Under the pieces are notes generated by a model. The model was not told the DNA's origin. It did no database searches and worked only from the letters and a program-made list of their open reading frames with translations. A stretch of 64,000 nt of DNA, from the NCBI GenBank assembly GCA_021740825.1, contig JAIOZA010000003.1, forward strand, positions 89,085 to 153,084. Direction: 5' to 3'. This document shows, piece after piece, positions 63,774 to 64,000 of the stretch. Numbering within the stretch: the stretch's first letter is position 1; the number at the start of each line of letters is the position of its first letter. The position numbers and the translations under genes are program-made. This DNA comes from Bacteroidia bacterium. GTDB lineage: Bacteria; Bacteroidota; Bacteroidia; B-17B0; Aurantibacillaceae.

Positions 63774-63863
63774 CTATTTTAGTTCAAAGAAGCTATCTGC
63801 ATAAAAAGAAACATAAATAACGTCTTTGCAATATTTCCCTGCTGCTTTGATTAGTGCATAATT
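63774..63863 (-). pseudogene. C-terminal stub of a reverse-strand gene cut by an insertion sequence
   Basis: On the reverse strand a frame reads NYALIKAAGKYCKDVIYVSF then YADSFFELK and a TAG at 63774-63776. It resembles a genuine protein C-terminus but has no start and runs into a stop within the adjacent element (TAA at 63873-63875). I read it as a gene whose 5' part was removed or displaced by the element at the right edge. The family is not recognised. Confidence 0.45.
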
Positions 63864-64000
63864 CGGGTCACATTAAAAAGTTGGGGATAACTATCTTTGT
63901 AAAAAAAACAGTTATCGAAAAGGGATTTATAGAAGCAGTATTTCCAACAGAGTTGTTGGATTATTTTGAGATTACGGATTATCAGGTATTATGTTCGGTT
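63864..64000 (+). mobile_element. Left edge of an insertion sequence (continues beyond window)
   Basis: A distinct segment starts near CGGGTCACATTAAAAAGTTG, right where the reverse-strand stub loses its frame. A TATCTTTG promoter box (63892-63899) and a transposase-like frame follow. The left end and inverted repeat cannot be confirmed because the other end is outside the window. Confidence 0.45.
63898..64000 (+). CDS. Transposase N-terminal fragment (3' end outside window)
   Basis: The open frame reads VIEKGFIEAVFPTELLDYF then EITDYQVLCSV up to the edge. The pattern (FIEAVFPTELLDYF) resembles the separate N-terminal region of ISAon1-type transposases from Bacteroidota. The start codon is unclear: no ATG/GTG/TTG lies in frame between the promoter box and the motif. 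Assignment is by recollection of that family only. Confidence 0.5.

Overview
The window is chromosomal DNA from an AT-rich member of the Bacteroidota that carries a type IX secretion system (T9SS). Three things point there. Secreted proteins end in type A or type B T9SS sorting tails next to a PorP/SprF-type outer-membrane protein. Several promoters fit the Bacteroidota pattern TTG-N(20-23)-TAnnTTTG. Regulation relies on LytTR-type response regulators. TTG start codons are frequent, and genes are tightly packed with little operon structure. I cannot place the organism below phylum/class level.

Layout. 1-4.1 kb: the 3' end of aconitase with a strong terminator, a decayed BRO-N/DinD-like gene, the divergent plsX-fabH pair, and sufE. 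4.2-7.9 kb: an EamA exporter, rplU-rpmA, a repeat-bearing gap, serS and tRNA-Leu(UAG). 7.9-12.7 kb: secreted VWA and SIMPL-domain proteins divergent from a TPR sensor kinase/LytTR regulator pair. 12.8-20.9 kb: ftsX, trmD, an unknown secreted protein, tgt, an LptF/LptG-type permease, dnaG and pssA. 20.9-27 kb: an MBOAT O-acyltransferase overlapping an SGNH-like partner, a PiT phosphate transporter, and a UDP-diacylglucosamine-hydrolase-like phosphoesterase followed by a glycosyltransferase. 27-37 kb: rnr, carrying an in-frame repeat fragment; a propeller sensor kinase with LytTR regulator; mqo; an array of dispersed repeats; and a membrane-anchored glutamate-synthase-like flavoprotein. 37.3-50 kb: a 3171-residue type A T9SS surface protein, a type B cadherin-like protein and its PorP/SprF partner. 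50-59 kb: a TPR protein, lipB, a SIS isomerase, a thioesterase, a lipoprotein, purL and an O-methyltransferase. 59-64 kb: a polysaccharide/glycolipid-type region with three glycosyltransferases, a methyltransferase, a dead epimerase gene, and the edge of an insertion sequence that has cut a reverse-strand gene.

Most genes are ordinary housekeeping. The most interesting signals are: (i) a conserved regulatory block, with a 21-bp-spaced direct repeat, upstream of both mqo and the giant T9SS protein gene and next to a LytTR regulator gene; (ii) a higher-order array of dispersed repeats between mqo and the flavoprotein gene, whose family also appears as an inverted pair before serS; (iii) a repeat fragment translated inside RNase R; (iv) a module shared by the giant T9SS protein and the neighbouring type B protein; (v) a probable recent nonsense codon that removes a lysine-rich tail. 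I found no CRISPR array, defence island or rRNA genes.
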